DNA of 41,725 nucleotides from Prevotella sp. DNF00663. GTDB lineage: Bacteria; Bacteroidota; Bacteroidia; Bacteroidales; Bacteroidaceae. Position numbers and translations under genes: made by a program. Below are positions 7,130 to 17,800 of the stretch, in pieces. The stretch spans positions 1 to 41,725 of the forward strand of contig NZ_KQ960646.1 of assembly GCF_001553265.1 (NCBI RefSeq). The letters are read 5' to 3'. Below the pieces are notes generated by a model. That model worked only from the letters and a program-made list of their open reading frames with translations. It was not told the origin of the DNA and did not search any database. Position 1 is the first letter of the stretch, and each line of letters starts with the position of its first letter.

Positions 7130-9064
7130 TTAATTCCCCCATCCTTCGTTCTGCTTCAAGTTTGGATTGAGCACGATTTCCGTGGTTGGAATCTGGTACA
7201 GATAGTACTTTTCGAGCCATCCCTTACCCTCTTTCACTGGGTCATTGAATAGGAATACATTACCCTCAGTCATACTTCCGTTAGTTCCATCCGACAATCC
7301 TGTCGTGGGATTATACAACGTCAGGTGAGCAGCAGCGGCCTCTTTCTTCGTCGCCCATACACCCAGCGTCGGACGATTGAGGAACCATGGAGCCATACGC
7401 CAGCGACGAACATCGTAGAATCCGAATCCTTCGCCCATCAATTCAACGATACGTTCACGGCGAATCTCCCACAATACGGGATCTACCAATACACCTGTTG
7501 CATTGCCTTTCGGATAATAACGGCCGCGATTAGGGTCGAAGCTGTCATTGATATCAGCTACGGTCATAGCTGCAACACCCGCTCTCTTCCTCAACAGATT
7601 GACGGTTTTGTCGGCTACCTCTTGGGTGAATGTTCCCAATTCAAACTTCGCCTCAGCCTCGTTCAGCAACACTTCTTCTATCTTGAAGATTGGTTTATCG
7701 GCCACATTGAGACTTCCTTGGTTGAAGTTCTGTTCCCAGTTATCGGTGTTCTTCCACACATAATAACCCGAACGACAGGTTACAAACGAGCCGGTACCAA
7801 GTCGTGGAATCTGCGGAACAAGGCTTGCACTCCAGTTTTGGTCGGGCAATCGCTTCATACCTGTGCCCGGATTGCTACACGTTGCATTGATTCCCATGAT
7901 GTCGATATACTCCCTATCGGCCGCATTACCGGTGAAATGCCAAGTACGATAACCTTCCGTTCCCTTGCCGGCTGCTACCTTATAAGGTGGAATCACAGTA
8001 TGATACAAGCGCGGATCGCGGTCGCGGAACTCGGCATACATCGTCTTATTGCCATGGAAACCGGATGTCGCATTGGCTATAGGTTTGCCATTCTTCATCA
8101 GATAGAGTCCCACCGTGTTGGCATTCATCTCCACATAGTGAGATGATGTACGCTCGATGTAACACATATTATGAGGATTCATGTCCGGCATATACGACTT
8201 GTAGAAGATGATTCCGGGCACTCCTTTCAGGTCGTCAGTGGTCCACATCTCACCATAACCGGCTGCCGGCTGTCCATCGACACCCGTATATAGCGTGGGA
8301 TAATCTTTCATCAAGAGTTCGGAAGCACGAACACTCTCTTTCAGGTAAGATTCGTACTCGCCCAGTTCATGGTATTTTCGCCATGTTCCTTCACGTAAAC
8401 CGAAACGCGAGATAGCCGCACGAACACAATTCTGATCAATGGTATTATCACCGTCACGCCCTTTGAAGGAGCCTATATGCTGCTCCGCCCACTTCAAACG
8501 GTTCATCACCGAGTCGGCCACCGCCTTTCTATTCATACGCTCACCCATCACTTCGGAGTCGCCGGAAGATAACACTTTCGTCACCCAAGGCACATCACCG
8601 AAACGGTCTATCAACTCCATATACCAGAAAGAATGGAAAAAATAGCCCACAGCACGCCAATGGTCTTTCTCTGCTTGCGTCATCTTTGTATCGCCAAGAT
8701 GTGACAACATGATATTGATACGGCGTATATAGGAACTGAAATCCCAGCCATTTCCCGAAGCCACAGAGGCTATATTCTGGAACGCATAGCTATTGAATCC
8801 GCTCTCATACTTACGCTCCATGTAGCCGGCATTCATGTCACTGCGGTATTGACCGTTCTCTCCCCACACGGCAAGCGACGTTCCTATCGTATTATCGGTG
8901 AACATATTGTAGCACGGCCACATAAATGCTTTGAAGTTATCGTACGACTGTAGTGCATTCTCCTCTGTCAAATCGGTCTTCGGCGTCTTCTCTAAAAAGT
9001 CGTCGTTGCAACTTGTACAGAGCAATGCTGCGCACAAACTGGTATATAATAGAATATTTTTCAT
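7130..9064 (-). CDS. SusD/RagB-family glycan-binding lipoprotein (PUL 1)
   Basis: A 644-residue surface lipoprotein that pairs with the adjacent SusC to bind glycan and feed it to the outer-membrane channel. The lipobox is LLCTSC with Cys19, followed by NDDFLEKTPKTDL, the usual SusD start. TPR-like helical features follow (HWRAVGYFFHSFWYMELIDRFGDVPWV), and the C-terminal SusD signatures are present (EVLLNEAEAKFELG; EIRRERIVELMGEGFGFYDVRRW; YYLYQIPTTEIVLNPNLKQNEGW). At 644 residues it is longer than the starch SusD (about 550). Its start is 25 nt after the SusC stop, so the pair is co-transcribed. The ligand cannot be inferred from the sequence alone. Confidence 0.96.
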   Translation of the reverse strand: MKNILLYTSLCAALLCTSCNDDFLEKTPKTDLTEENALQSYDNFKAFMWPCYNMFTDNTIGTSLAVWGENGQYRSDMNAGYMERKYESGFNSYAFQNIASVASGNGWDFSSYIRRINIMLSHLGDTKMTQAEKDHWRAVGYFFHSFWYMELIDRFGDVPWVTKVLSSGDSEVMGERMNRKAVADSVMNRLKWAEQHIGSFKGRDGDNTIDQNCVRAAISRFGLREGTWRKYHELGEYESYLKESVRASELLMKDYPTLYTGVDGQPAAGYGEMWTTDDLKGVPGIIFYKSYMPDMNPHNMCYIERTSSHYVEMNANTVGLYLMKNGKPIANATSGFHGNKTMYAEFRDRDPRLYHTVIPPYKVAAGKGTEGYRTWHFTGNAADREYIDIMGINATCSNPGTGMKRLPDQNWSASLVPQIPRLGTGSFVTCRSGYYVWKNTDNWEQNFNQGSLNVADKPIFKIEEVLLNEAEAKFELGTFTQEVADKTVNLLRKRAGVAAMTVADINDSFDPNRGRYYPKGNATGVLVDPVLWEIRRERIVELMGEGFGFYDVRRWRMAPWFLNRPTLGVWATKKEAAAAHLTLYNPTTGLSDGTNGSMTEGNVFLFNDPVKEGKGWLEKYYLYQIPTTEIVLNPNLKQNEGWGN

Positions 9065-9089
9065 GATTTAATCTTTTTATCGTTAAATA

Positions 9090-12000
9090 CTATAAGGTAA
9101 CGTTCACACCGAAAGATATGGTACGGAAAGCTGGATAATTCCACGAGAGTGTCTCCGGATCGATACCTTTTACAAGACCGGTAAACGTGGCTAGATTCTC
9201 TATACTCACAAAAGCTTTGAGCTGAGAGAGGGCCAATTGCTGTACCAGCGTACGTGGGAAAGTGTACGAAAGCGTCACGTTCTTGATACGTAAATAAGCC
9301 GCATTGGAGAGGAACTTATCTTGTATGCGGTAGTTAGAGCTTTGATTGCCGTAGTTACCATATATTCTTGCAAACTTAGCATTGGCATTTACAGGTGTAT
9401 AATCGCCTCCGGCAGCATCTGTCGGCTTCCAATAATCGGCCAAACCTTCGTATAATGGTACGAATTTATAGTCGGCATACAATGGAATATTCAGCGTATT
9501 GGCCAACCAAGCATCGCGCTTAGCCGTACCCTGCAAGAACACACTGAGGTCGAATCCCTTGTAATTGGCACCCAGACTCATACCGAATACATAGCGTGGA
9601 GTGTCGTTTCCGATGACCTTTCTATCGCCGGGATTGGCGTAAGTCTGCTCACCCGATGTTATCACATTGGTGGTTTGATTGTCGTCCATCAGGTTTTTAA
9701 ACTTGAAATCTCCCGGTCGTGGGTTGTATCCATCTATCTTAGTAACGCCCTCTTTCAATGCAAACGTCTTAGTATCTACGAAATCATCGGCAGTATAGAA
9801 GCCATCGTTCACATATCCCCAAATCTCTCCGAGCTGTTGACCTTCATAATAACTCGACAGCAACTTGGCCTCATTGGAGTTATACTTCACGATGACAGAG
9901 TTGTAATCAGACAGACTGAAGCCCACACGATAGCCGAATTGGCCAATCTTGTCGCGCCAATTGAGCGACAAATCCCAACCACGTGTACGCATATCAGCGG
10001 TATTTTCGTAAGGAGCTTTGGCTCCAACAACGGCGGGCAATTGCATTCCCGGCGCAAGCATACCGTCGGTATTGCGCTGATACCAGTCGAAAGTAGCAGT
10101 CAGACGGTTGTTCAACATCGTAACATCCACACCGAAATCGAGCGTCTTAGCTTTCTCCCAAGTGAAGTTAGCACTTACCAATGAGGGAATATCCGTGATG
10201 GCACTGGTGTAGTTTCCGCCCACCAACCATCCGTTATATTTATTATTCATCGGCATGGTAGGAATGAACGCGTAGGTAGAAATATTCTGATTACCAATCA
10301 TACCATATGATGCACGGAGCTTCAAACCGTCTAGCCAACTGCGCGTAGGAGCCATAAACTCCTCTTCAGCAACATTCCATCCGGCAGAGACAGAGGGGAA
10401 GAAGCTGAATCTAGAAGACTTCGGGAACTTGGAAGAACCATCGTATCGACCATTAGCCTCGAAGAGATAACGATTCTTATAGTCGTAGTTCGCACGGAAG
10501 AAGCCGCCTCGTACCGAGTATTCATCGTATCCGTCCTTCATCTTCAAAGTCGATGTTCCACCACCAAGTGAGGGAACTTCGGGCACAGCCTGACCATACG
10601 AGTGAGATGTCATATAGTTATAACTACTCGATTCCTGATTGAATCCGGCCATGAACTTGAAATGATGGTCGGTCAACTTCAACGTGTATGTACCGTAAAT
10701 ATTCAACGCATTATAGCTCGTCGTACTCTTCTGCTTCTCCAAATAGTCGTTGGTAGGTGTCGTGTCTACCCCACCTTGTATGGTCGTATAGCTATTCTTA
10801 CCGGTGTAATAGTAATAATCATAGTCTCTACGATCGTAGGTATACTCTACATTAACTTCAAAGTTCTTCAACGGACGGAGTATCGAATGCAAGAATATTC
10901 GGGGATTACTGTTCTCCGTATTCGACGCATTAGACCAACGAATTTGGTTAGCCGGTGTGAAGAAAGGTGCTCCTGCGCTGATATCTTCTATCTCTGCGGG
11001 CATATTACCTTCTGGATAAAACGACGACAGACGGGTAGAATAAATAGCTCCTAATGCCGATTGAGGCAAAGAATTATTGCTGCGTGCATAGCTGAAATTA
11101 GCCTCTTGAGTGAACCATTTGGTCACATCTGCCGACACAAAAGCACTGATATTCTTACGCACGAACTTATCCTTGTTGGTTATCAACACACCATCTTGAG
11201 AAGTAAAGCCCGATGACAAGCGATAGCGCACGGCCTTTGTACCACCCGATACCGACAGATTATGCGTGTGTTGGAAGCTTGTCTCCAGCATATTCTTCAC
11301 CAAATCTTTCTCGTTCAAGAAATAGATAGCACCGTTTTCGTCCTTATACATGCCGTCTCCATAGGTTTGTAGAGAAGACGGATTGGCCTTATACTGCTTC
11401 AAAAGTTCCTGCCAACGACTCACACTGGGGGCTCCCAACGACCAATATTGGTCGCCGGCTGCATCGGCATAGGTCTGCAAATAGTCGGCCAAAGAGGCTT
11501 GCCGAGGTAGGTTGATGGCGTTGCTGAAAGCCACATTGTTATTATAGTTCACTTGGAAACGAGTGTCAGACTTTGGACGTTTGGTCGTTACGAGGATAAC
11601 ACCACCGGCTGCACGAGCACCATAGATGGCTGCCGAAGCGGCATCCTTAAGTACTGTCACCGACTCAATATCTTCGGGATTGAGCATATCGATAGAACCT
11701 TCCACGTTGTCTATCAGCACCAATGGGGCAATGGTAGAGCCGGAACCGATGGAGTAAGCACCACGAATTTGGAACGAACGGCTCTTTCCCGGAGCATTAC
11801 CGGCACTCGAAGCCATCAGTCCGGGCACCGCTCCTACAAGCGCATCAGAGGCTTTTGTCAACGGCCTACTGCCCAAGGCGTCGTCCATTTTAACCGTTGC
11901 CACAGCACCGGTAAGGTCTTTCTTGGTAGCCGTACCGTAACCTACGACCACCACTTCATCTAGTACTTTGTGGTCTTCCTGCAATGTAACACTGTAAGTG

Positions 12001-12530
12001 TTTTTCGTTCCCACACGAACGGTGGCCGGTGAAAAACCTACATAAGAATATTTCAAAGTGGCATTGGCCGGCACCTCCAATTGATAGTGCCCGTCTATAT
12101 CGGTTATCGTGGCCTGTGTTGTACCATCGACTGCCACGGTTACGCCAATCAGCGGTTCGCCTTTGCTATCGACCACCGTACCCGTTATTTTCTTACCTCT
12201 ACTAGGTTGCGTGCTTGGATGGGCACGTCTAGTCAACACAATTTGTTTGCTCGACTCCATACGATACACGATGTCCGTGCCTTTCAAAAGTCGGTTGAGT
12301 ACGGTTTCAATCTTGTCGTTACTCGCCGAAACCGATACTGTCTTGTTTAAATCGGGCATCTGCTCACTATAGAAGATGTTGTAGCCCGATTCACGCTCTA
12401 ACTGCTGAAGCACTTGCTGGATAGTCTTATCCTGCGCTTTGAATGTAATTTGGGCATGGCCTAACTGTACTGACAGTGCCAACAAGCCCATCGCACTCAT
12501 TCGGATTAGGTTATTAATTCTTTGATTCAT
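9090..12530 (-). CDS. SusC/RagA TonB-dependent transporter with N-terminal STN domain (PUL 1)
   Basis: An 1146-residue outer-membrane oligosaccharide importer powered by TonB. A signal peptide (about 1-26) is followed by an STN domain (about 27-105; ITFKAQDKTIQQVLQQL), the signalling part that talks to a FecR anti-sigma factor. Next come a carboxypeptidase-regulatory-like domain (about 115-195; ITGTVVDSKGEPLIGVTV), the SusC hallmark VVVGYG, a plug (ESVTVLKDAASAAIYGARAAGGVILVTTK) and a long beta-barrel ending in FRTISFGVNVTL with a terminal aromatic-rich strand. The STN domain matches the ECF sigma and FecR genes just upstream on the same strand, so substrate binding would switch on the PUL through trans-envelope signalling. 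It is paired with the SusD that follows. Confidence 0.96.
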   Translation of the reverse strand: MNQRINNLIRMSAMGLLALSVQLGHAQITFKAQDKTIQQVLQQLERESGYNIFYSEQMPDLNKTVSVSASNDKIETVLNRLLKGTDIVYRMESSKQIVLTRRAHPSTQPSRGKKITGTVVDSKGEPLIGVTVAVDGTTQATITDIDGHYQLEVPANATLKYSYVGFSPATVRVGTKNTYSVTLQEDHKVLDEVVVVGYGTATKKDLTGAVATVKMDDALGSRPLTKASDALVGAVPGLMASSAGNAPGKSRSFQIRGAYSIGSGSTIAPLVLIDNVEGSIDMLNPEDIESVTVLKDAASAAIYGARAAGGVILVTTKRPKSDTRFQVNYNNNVAFSNAINLPRQASLADYLQTYADAAGDQYWSLGAPSVSRWQELLKQYKANPSSLQTYGDGMYKDENGAIYFLNEKDLVKNMLETSFQHTHNLSVSGGTKAVRYRLSSGFTSQDGVLITNKDKFVRKNISAFVSADVTKWFTQEANFSYARSNNSLPQSALGAIYSTRLSSFYPEGNMPAEIEDISAGAPFFTPANQIRWSNASNTENSNPRIFLHSILRPLKNFEVNVEYTYDRRDYDYYYYTGKNSYTTIQGGVDTTPTNDYLEKQKSTTSYNALNIYGTYTLKLTDHHFKFMAGFNQESSSYNYMTSHSYGQAVPEVPSLGGGTSTLKMKDGYDEYSVRGGFFRANYDYKNRYLFEANGRYDGSSKFPKSSRFSFFPSVSAGWNVAEEEFMAPTRSWLDGLKLRASYGMIGNQNISTYAFIPTMPMNNKYNGWLVGGNYTSAITDIPSLVSANFTWEKAKTLDFGVDVTMLNNRLTATFDWYQRNTDGMLAPGMQLPAVVGAKAPYENTADMRTRGWDLSLNWRDKIGQFGYRVGFSLSDYNSVIVKYNSNEAKLLSSYYEGQQLGEIWGYVNDGFYTADDFVDTKTFALKEGVTKIDGYNPRPGDFKFKNLMDDNQTTNVITSGEQTYANPGDRKVIGNDTPRYVFGMSLGANYKGFDLSVFLQGTAKRDAWLANTLNIPLYADYKFVPLYEGLADYWKPTDAAGGDYTPVNANAKFARIYGNYGNQSSNYRIQDKFLSNAAYLRIKNVTLSYTFPRTLVQQLALSQLKAFVSIENLATFTGLVKGIDPETLSWNYPAFRTISFGVNVTL

Positions 12531-12658
12531 ATCACTAAGGTTAAAAAATGATTCAAGTTTTCATGTATATATTGCCGATTTGCCTGTGGGGCGAACAATT
12601 ATCCGGACGTTATTCTCTTCTTTCTTCTCATGGTATTCCTACGTTTTAGACGTTTAGA

Positions 12659-13663
12659 CTATATAGATTCATCTCTTCGTTTACTCAACACGACCGTATT
12701 TCCTTGCCGTTCATAGTTCAAAGGATAAGTGGCAGCGATGACATGGAGTACACTGTCGAGACCGTTATTACTGATGCTTCCGGCAAATGTAACACTCCGA
12801 AGACTATTCGATTTGAACACCACTTTCACACCATATTGCCGTTCCAATGTCTTCGCGAGTTCTGCCAAAGTCACCGAACGGAAGTATAGATTATCGCCAC
12901 GACGGAAGTCTACGTTGCGCACATCGTCTATCTGCTGTTTCAGGAATGCGTGTGTGCGATGATTGTAGCTTACTTGTTGGTTGGGCATCAATATCAAAGA
13001 GGCACTCTTGTCAGACACTTTCACCTTACCTTCTACCAACGATGCCGTTACGGTAGAGTCGCCATGATAGCCCTTCACGTTGAAGATAGTACCCAAGGCC
13101 TCCACATTCACACCGTTACAAGATACCACAAAACGTTTGGCAGCATTCTTTGCCACTTCAAAATAGGCCTCACCATTGAGCTTCACGATTCGTTCGGCCA
13201 CATTGTAATCGGCATTGTACGTGAGTCGTGAACCCGAATTGAGCCACACCTTCGTACCATCGGGCAGCACCATCCGAGCCTTTTGCCCGTTGTCGACCAC
13301 CATCTCGGCCACCTCACCATGCCTGTCGGGCGTAGCCGAACGTACACCATATATATATGTTGCCAATCCAACGCCCACCAGAAGCAGTATTGATGCCGCT
13401 ATCTTACCTAGCGTAAAGAGGATGTTACGGCGCGGTTTGTCAACCTCATCCATATCGTTTTGGATGGCAGCCCACACATCCCGACTGCATTGCTCGTCCA
13501 TATCGTGCGATACAGAAGCCCACAATCGGCGGTCAGCCTCATCGGTTTCCTCCTGCCTTTCATCATTACCGAGCCATTCTTCCAGCCTGTCTCGTTCTTC
13601 CTGTGAGGCTTCATGCCTCACTAGTTTTTCTAATAATATATTGTATATGTGTATATTTGCCAT
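12659..13663 (-). CDS. FecR-family anti-sigma factor
   Basis: A 334-residue inner-membrane anti-sigma factor. The cytoplasmic N-terminal part (1-78) would bind the ECF sigma factor. A single membrane helix lies at about 80-106 (ILFTLGKIAASILLLVGVGL). The periplasmic FecR domain follows (about 118-212; NGQKARMVLPDGTKVWLNSGSRL; VKLNGEAYFEVAKN), then a DUF4974-like C-terminal domain (about 258-330; LYFRSVTLAELAKTLERQYGVKVVF) that would contact the STN domain of SusC. It lies 71 nt after the sigma gene and 128 nt before susC, the standard order of a FecI/FecR-controlled PUL. Length is typical. Confidence 0.95.
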   Translation of the reverse strand: MANIHIYNILLEKLVRHEASQEERDRLEEWLGNDERQEETDEADRRLWASVSHDMDEQCSRDVWAAIQNDMDEVDKPRRNILFTLGKIAASILLLVGVGLATYIYGVRSATPDRHGEVAEMVVDNGQKARMVLPDGTKVWLNSGSRLTYNADYNVAERIVKLNGEAYFEVAKNAAKRFVVSCNGVNVEALGTIFNVKGYHGDSTVTASLVEGKVKVSDKSASLILMPNQQVSYNHRTHAFLKQQIDDVRNVDFRRGDNLYFRSVTLAELAKTLERQYGVKVVFKSNSLRSVTFAGSISNNGLDSVLHVIAATYPLNYERQGNTVVLSKRRDESI

Positions 13664-13734
13664 ACGTATAGGGTGTCAATACATCTATATATAGTACCGA
13701 CATGAAGAAAAGGATTACAAGAAATAGAAAAAAA

Positions 13735-14268
13735 TCACTTGAGTTTTGATTGCAAAAAGTGCAATACCCGACGCACCTGTGTGGCCACCGTCTTCTCCGA
13801 GATAGACAGAAGTGCAGCTATCTCTCGATAAGTCATGTCCGATTTCCAATAGAGCATGAAGACTTGTCTGCGTGCTTCGGGCAATTCAGTAGTTAACTTT
13901 AATATCTGTTCCTCCACAAGATGACGGTCTATGTCGCGCTCTATATAGGCCGCATGCCCTTGCCGTTCTAGCTTCAGACGATTCATAATATTCTGTCGAA
14001 GCAGCTCCCGATGCAGATAATGGTACACCGCATGCCGGGCAACACTGAAGAGATAGCCCTCAAAATTCCCGTCGACATCTATGTTCATACGCTTGTTCCA
14101 AATATGCAGAAACACATCGTGCGTAATATCCTGAGCCGTAGACGAGTCTTTGACAAGTGAGAATACGAAGTTATACACCCATCCGTTGTACGCATCGTAC
14201 ACGGTTTTAAGGGCATACATCTTACCTTTTCGAAGATTTTCCAGAACAGCTTGGTCTATGGTTTCCAT
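13735..14268 (-). CDS. ECF (FecI-like) RNA polymerase sigma-70 factor
   Basis: A 177-residue extracytoplasmic-function sigma factor of the Bacteroidetes family-1 type. Sigma region 2 covers about 20-90 (AQDITHDVFLHIWNKR), and region 4 with its helix-turn-helix covers about 125-172 (LPEARRQVFMLYWKSDMTYREIAALL, then SISEKTVATQVRRVL). It is expected to drive the susC/susD unit on the same strand once FecR signals substrate. It is first in the operon and divergent from the second SusC gene, with 610 nt of non-coding DNA between them. I found no recognisable ECF target promoter in the 128 nt before susC. Confidence 0.95.
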   Translation of the reverse strand: METIDQAVLENLRKGKMYALKTVYDAYNGWVYNFVFSLVKDSSTAQDITHDVFLHIWNKRMNIDVDGNFEGYLFSVARHAVYHYLHRELLRQNIMNRLKLERQGHAAYIERDIDRHLVEEQILKLTTELPEARRQVFMLYWKSDMTYREIAALLSISEKTVATQVRRVLHFLQSKLK

Positions 14269-14326
14269 CCTATCTCACCCACTTCTAACTCTATGTTTTC
14301 CAGTCTGATTATAATCTTTGATACTG

Positions 14327-14356
14327 CAAAGATATAAAAATTGAAGCGGAATCCAA
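14327..14356 (-). promoter_or_regulatory. Candidate promoter of the ECF sigma-FecR-SusCD operon
   Basis: On minus, TATCTTTG (14334-14327) is a perfect -7 box. A TTGG at 14356-14353, 18 nt upstream, is a partial -33 match. Transcription would start near 14320, about 50 nt before the sigma factor ATG. Confidence 0.5.
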
Positions 14357-14447
14357 TTATCTTGCTTGAGAAACAATACTATGATACCACATCACATGAG
14401 TCTGCTTGTCAACTCGAAAAAACCTCTCTTCCTTTGGAAGGGAAGAG

Positions 14448-14596
14448 CTTATCACCTCAAAGACTTACAAACTTAAATTCTTGCAGAGCCTTGGCAATGT
14501 TACTGCATAGTCGCTTCAGCACTGCTGAAAAAGCGCGGCAGCAAGGTTGCTTAGCCGTTGCAGCAACTTAAGTTTGTAAGTCTTTAGGTTGATAAG
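14448..14596. repeat. Palindromic dispersed repeat, copy A
   Basis: A 149-nt inverted-repeat element. The outer arms 14448-14486 and 14560-14596 pair, including a perfect 18-bp core AAAGACTTACAAACTTAA (14459-14476) with its complement at 14568-14585. The interior has a hairpin TTCAGC-ACT-GCTGAA (14515-14529) and a core that starts GCTGAAAAAGCGCGGCAGC (from 14524). The same plan and a similar core are found at 24957-25090 and, inverted, at 41682-41725. No open reading frame of note lies inside. It could be a REP/BIME-like or MITE-like element. Confidence 0.75.
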
Positions 14597-14745
14597 TTGC
14601 TGAGTGAGTTCTTAAATTCATAAGTTTTACCTAGCAAATAAGACACCAACAAGACCACAAAGACCACTTACAAACTACCAGTTTGGTTTATAACACTTAT
14701 AAAAAAGACTATTATTAAAATAGGTATACAATTATTTAAGATAAA

Positions 14746-14777
14746 TTTGGAAGTAATATAAAAAAGTATTACTTTTG
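14746..14777 (+). promoter_or_regulatory. Promoter of the second susC/susD unit
   Basis: A -33 TTTG at 14746-14749, a 20-nt spacer and a -7 TACTTTTG at 14770-14777 give a full match to the Bacteroidetes consensus. Transcription would start near 14784, leaving a leader of about 95 nt before the ATG at 14879. Confidence 0.7.
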
Positions 14778-14878
14778 CCACCAACAACCAAAACAAAATA
14801 CAAGTAAAACATAATTATTTACAAAAATTACTTTAAAAAGTAAATTTTCTATAACATCTATATCTAATATCTTTTATT

Positions 14879-17800
14879 ATGGCATTAAAAACAAAGCGAA
14901 ATCTTTCGCATTTCGGGAAAGGATGTTTTGCAGTTAATCTCGCTGTAGGACTATTCACACTCACTCCCATCAACGTGTTTGCCACAACAAATGCTGCCAC
15001 TGTGACCAGTGTACAGCAACAGAAGCACCAAATCTCAGGTACAATTACCGATGTAGCTGGTGAACCTATTGTTGGAGCATCAATCACTCAACTGAATGGT
15101 GGAGGCATCGGAACGGTTACCGACATCGACGGTAAGTTCACAATCAACGCTGCCCCCGGTACCGTTTTGAAGATTACGTACGTGGGATTCTCACAACAGG
15201 CCATCACGGTAAAGGACGGTGTGAAGACTTACAACATCCAGCTGCGTGAAGACCAGCAGTCACTCAACGAAGTGGTTGTCGTGGGTTACGGCGTACAGAA
15301 GAAGGCCAACCTGACCGGTTCGGTTACTTCTATCAACTCAGAGGCCTTGGCCAGCCGCCCGGTAACAAGCGTATCGTCGGCCTTGGCAGGTACGATGTCG
15401 GGTGTAACGGCCATCCAACGTTCCGGAGAACCGGGATCGCAGAACGGAAGTATCACCATTCGAGGAAAGAACTCCATCAATGCTGCCAGCCCATTGGTGA
15501 TCGTCGATGGTGTTCCGGGGTCTATGGACAACATCGATCCGCAGGATATCGAGTCGGTATCTGTATTGAAAGACGCCGCATCGGCTGCCATCTATGGTGT
15601 GCAAGCTGCCAACGGTGTCATCGTGATTACAACCAAAAAGGGACAGAACGGACAAAAGACTCGCGTGGATTACTCTGGTATGGTGTCGTTCACATCGCCT
15701 ACAGACCACTTCAAGTTCTTGGGGGCGGCCGACTATGCCATGCTGTATAACGAGGCTACACTCAACGAAAATCCGGGAGCTACAATTCCATTCTCCAAAG
15801 AAGATATACAGAAGTTCCGCGACGGAAGCGACCCTATCGGGCATCCAAACACCGACTGGTACAAGGAAACCTTCAAGAGTAGTGCCATGGAGACACAACA
15901 TAATATGGCCATCTCCGGTGGAACTCAGAACACCACATATATGGGTTCGCTGGGCTACACCTACCAGAACGGTATGACACACAGCCGCAGCTACAACCGT
16001 TACAACGGTCGTATGAACATCAATTCTAAGCTGAACAACTGGCTGTCTATCGGTTTGAACGCATCGGCTTACCGCGGAATCACGAAAGACGCATACAAGA
16101 GTGCGGCTTCACTGGTTCAGAACGTAAACCGTATACCGCCCACCTTCCCCATTTACAACGAAGACGGTACGTACCACTATGCCGGAATGGACAACCCAGT
16201 AGCCCTCAACGGCGACCAGACGGGGTCGATGAAGAGCTACAAATCACAGTTCTTCGGAACCGCTTACGTGGAAATCACCCCCATAACAGGGCTTAGCCTC
16301 AAGGCATTGTACAACATCCGCCACGACAACCAAGACTATCGTAACTTCAAGAAGTATTATGAATATGGCCAGCCGGGCAAGATGGAGAAGTCCGGAGTGC
16401 GCGAAGGCGAGCATAATTACTACAACTGGAACTGGTATACCACACAGTTGCTGGCCAACTACATGAAGACTTTTGCAAAGCATCACACCGTGAATACATT
16501 GCTCGGCTACGAGCAGGTAGACTACAACTATCGCTATACAAAGGCTAGCCGACAAGGCGGTGGCAGCAACGACCTGCACGAATCGCTGAACACACTCGAC
16601 TCCGACGGACAGAAAAACAGCGACGGTGGATACGACACCGGCCGTCGTTCATACTTCGGTCGTGTACAGTACGACTACGACAGCAAGTACCTGTTCGAGT
16701 TCAATATGCGTGCAGACGGTTCTTCTATCTTTGCTAAAGAAAACCGCTGGGGCTACTTCCCCGCTGTATCTGCAGCTTGGAGACTCTCCGAGGAGCAGTT
16801 CGTCAAGAACAGCGCACCTTGGATTAGCAACTTGAAAGTGCGCCTCGGATGGGGTAAGACCGGTAACGAGGAGTTGAAAGCTGGAGACGTTTACCCGGCT
16901 ATCCCGACTTACTCTTACGGCACAACCGTATTGGGTAGCGCCTTGACAACCACAACCTACGAGTCACGCTATGTAAACAAAAATTTGAAATGGGCTACTG
17001 TAACCAACTACGAGTTGGGTATCGAAGCTGGATTCTTGGACAACAAGTTCGGATTTGAGCTCGACCTCTATAAGAAGAAGACCAACGACATGTTGCTGAA
17101 ACTCCCTATTCAAGGTGTCATCGGTATGGAAGCTCCTTATCAGAATGCCGGTAGTGTGGAGAATACCGGTTTTGATCTGAACCTCTTCCACAACAACCGT
17201 ATCGGCAAAGACTTCCGTTACTCTGTCAATATGAACATCTCTTATGTTCGCAACAAGATTGTCGACATGAGCGGAACAGAAGGTCCTTCAAGCAATAACA
17301 AGATATGGTATCTCGAAGGACAGCCCATCGGAGCTTTCTACGGATACGTAGCTGACGGGTTCTTCAATACGGAAGAAGAGCTGAAAGCAGGTCCGAAACG
17401 TACCGGACGAGAGAAACTTGGCGACATTAGATACAAAGATTTCAACGACGATGGTAAGATTACAGCTGCCGACCGCAAGGTTATCGGTAAGAACTTTCCA
17501 AGCTGGACAGGCGGTTTGAACCTCAATCTGTACTACAAGGACTTCGACTTGATGATGTTATGGCAGGGTGCTTTCGACGTAGATGCATACTTCACGGGTG
17601 AGGCAGCCTATGCTTTCTTTAACAGCGGAAAGGTATTGAAGCGTCATCTCGACCGTTGGACACCGGATCATCACAATGCTTCTTACCCACGTATTACACG
17701 TAACGATCAAACCAACTTCGCCGTTTCATCATTCTGGCTGCAAGATGCATCTTACGTAAGATTAAAGAATATCACGCTCGGTTACAGTCTTCCAAAGAAC

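Noticed and set aside
9090..12530. Possible frameshift or fusion because of the 1146-residue length
   Set aside because: The extra length compared with the other SusC is explained by the STN domain at the N-terminus.
14341..14571. 76-residue plus-strand frame in the divergent intergenic region
   Set aside because: It runs through the palindromic repeat copy A and carries no protein-like pattern.
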